The notes under the pieces were generated by a model, which saw only the letters and a program-made list of their open reading frames with translations, did not search any database and was not told the origin of the DNA. From NCBI GenBank assembly GCA_013416795.1, contig RQSC01000004.1, forward strand, positions 373,197 to 400,709: a stretch of 27,513 bases of DNA, in the 5' to 3' direction. Below, piece by piece: positions 27,001 through 27,513 of this stretch. Both the position numbers and the translations under genes were made by a program. Origin of the DNA: Prasinococcaceae sp. CCMP 1430 (Eukaryota; Prasinodermophyta; Palmophyllophyceae; Prasinococcales; Prasinococcaceae). Positions within the stretch are counted from its first letter, which is position 1; every line of letters begins with the position of its first letter.

Positions 27001-27387
27001 CGCACCGGTGAGCCTCGTGCAGCCGGTCGCATCGAGGTACTGCAGCTCGCTGCCGCGCAGCGCCTCGTTTGCGCCGCGGCCGCCACCCGCGGCCGCCCCG
27101 CCCTCGCCGTCCTCGCCCGGCTTGCCCTGCTGAGGGCAGCTCCACGCGAGCAGCGCCTGCAGTGCGGCGTCGTCGACGACGCGATAGCTGCCGAGCTCGA
27201 GCCGCCTGAAGAGCGCGGGCGTCGCCGAGATGTCGCGACGCCAGTCGCGGCAGCACGAGCGGCACGCGAGCCGCTCGCGCAGCGGCAGCAGCAGCAGCAT
27301 CTCGTGCATCGCCCGCTCGCGGAACGCGTGGCGCCACACGCAGTCGCCCTCGGCCGCAGCTCCCGCGTCTACCGCGCCGCCCGCCAT
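24064..27387 (-). CDS. F-box and leucine-rich-repeat protein with long helical C-terminus
   Basis: This is one uninterrupted exon of 1107 aa from ATG 27387. An F-box-like segment lies near residues 28-65 (MLLLLPLRERLACRSCCRDW). LRRs follow to about residue 350: LQYLDATGCTRLTGAG, LRCLKLGGVSL, LQTLCLAETNLRPEGI, LRMLDLSKNSMGDAG and MRVLDLRGNDGHY. These mix AMN1/FBXL-type and ribonuclease-inhibitor-type units. F-box/LRR proteins are substrate receptors of SCF ubiquitin ligases; target unknown. A further LRR-like unit (LTRLDMSRVWSSDAK) occurs near residue 470. The last 350 residues are helical and ARM/HEAT-like (VVVMALAGMCKSALRN, AGLDVLRLVPRLLEH), interrupted by a Lys/Gly linker (GGKGKGRGKSKDKD). 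The tail is acidic. No introns are needed, unusual beside its neighbours. The stop is 85 bp from the hydrolase's longest frame. Confidence 0.85.
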   Translation of the reverse strand: MAGGAVDAGAAAEGDCVWRHAFRERAMHEMLLLLPLRERLACRSCCRDWRRDISATPALFRRLELGSYRVVDDAALQALLAWSCPQQGKPGEDGEGGAAAGGGRGANEALRGSELQYLDATGCTRLTGAGVAAALGQRGCPALRCLKLGGVSLSLNALRSIFAACPALEEMEVDLEGMRLPAAKELAALMAGDAQNRASVAVRTLRIRPARINMGINGAAALGAALKTNWRLQTLCLAETNLRPEGITSIAAALTTPSACALRMLDLSKNSMGDAGAFALASALPEARSLWELRAAENELSQSACWAVAAAALAAQNMRVLDLRGNDGHYADKVVREIAQALASGLQAVGASAAAQGGAGDGAGAGAALPASRLLGLPPPLMVLDGVPIRAIVDNTIGSTLELTPEALARPVRADSRLRLLQKTASWLPQKPAVPLSTMRQALDLAEVLAAALSVNTSLTRLDMSRVWSSDAKMKTVEDMLTALDAVATAADANPGLHLREVVLGTTDSQLAKEQRLAFWPAALPRYVIRDGVGVPVGALDPGELAERVTGALCSYAAQRGKAPHGRPAERDDAARTVTSSSSAISGLLGIARNAAHASDGGGSAFLGSAAAGEIAPAALAALAALANGRRWCRRLESDAMAMGSGVFFSQAGNAGDGAAESGAANASASTAGRADESAAAVALGGVLASAVARVGTSGGETGAIGALPSLEETLDTCLAASDSLTDALAPLAGIDMPEAAAAREFRMDGINEKSVAAVWGVPREPWHGEACAATGGPLSFHMAEAAARGCGVALAVLIAKGADALGDGEDLRRLARVVVMALAGMCKSALRNKPLAVQAGLDVLRLVPRLLEHAPAREALLSHAGLAHLLARLCLTLHASLPSLAAATRSEDKPGEEASLAAKKTVPKDGAGGKGKGRGKSKDKDVAATTTTVVLGPQAMGVYEAERACRTALAALCSRPEFVGACRALHGCPALTRHGAELLACRVRAGEGAGRAAIAADAALDALEEAWMAAAAAAEKGNAAMLPTKPPEAKDRGSAEGASSLPDSGGAGSLLSDDEWGPSDGEDEDGLLPSGALSAADVGIGSDAIGGGLGALLSGTALPPPL

Positions 27388-27513
27388 TGCTGCAGGTGCG
27401 CCGCAGCCACTGCGCCAGTGGCCGGCCTGCGGTGGGTGCGGCGCGGGTGCGGGGCGCGCGGCCGCGCGCCTGGTGGGAAAAGAGCGCGAGGGGGCGGCTC
27501 CGCTCGGCGCAGC
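27388..27513. other. Upstream flank of the F-box/LRR gene
   Basis: This GC-rich flank presumably holds the 5' UTR and promoter. I see no gene or distinct motif. Confidence 0.4.

Overview
This is a very GC-rich nuclear window from a unicellular eukaryote, most likely an alga or related protist. It has spliceosomal introns, an intron-containing tRNA, and typical eukaryotic proteins: Polo kinase, ESCRT-II VPS25, ubiquilin, NECAP, APC/C CDC26 and an F-box protein. Strong codon GC bias leaves long open frames on both strands, and most of them are shadows. A haptophyte or a GC-rich stramenopile would fit, but the sequence alone does not settle the lineage. A run of N (10740-11046) splits the window and cuts one gene.

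Left part (1-10740). A basic C-terminal gene fragment (+) ends tail to tail with a Polo-like kinase (-). A low-complexity promoter region follows, then a tRNA-Cys(GCA) with a 17-nt intron and a lower-GC island holding a decayed transposase. Next on the minus strand is a choline-transporter-like membrane protein whose N-terminal side is a DUF4347-like domain instead of the usual first membrane helix. A tiny exon-like plus-strand ORF (Gly/Lys-rich, H2A-tail-like) starts head to head with it. A Gln-rich coiled-coil EF-hand gene (-) follows; its coiled coil is interrupted by one in-frame TAG.

Right part (11047-27513). Genes are tightly packed and alternate in strand: Sfi1-like coiled coil (+), TRMO/TsaA tRNA methyltransferase (-), VPS25 (+), ubiquilin (-), KTI12 (+), NECAP (-), CDC26 (+). 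Convergent stops are 55-104 bp apart. Two divergent start pairs are only about 104-106 bp apart, so shared promoters are likely. An alpha/beta hydrolase (-) and a 1107-residue F-box/LRR protein (-) close the window.

Exon structures were solved by matching codon phase and family alignment. The donor is predominantly GTGCG, not GTAAG/GTGAG. Functions cluster loosely in cell cycle/centrosome (PLK, Sfi1-like, CDC26), ubiquitin and endocytic traffic (ubiquilin, VPS25, NECAP, F-box) and tRNA anticodon-loop modification (TRMO, KTI12). I read this as shared housekeeping content, not an operon-like system. The best candidates for something new are the DUF4347/CTL architecture, the Polo kinase with a substituted phosphate pincer, and the stop codon inside the coiled coil.
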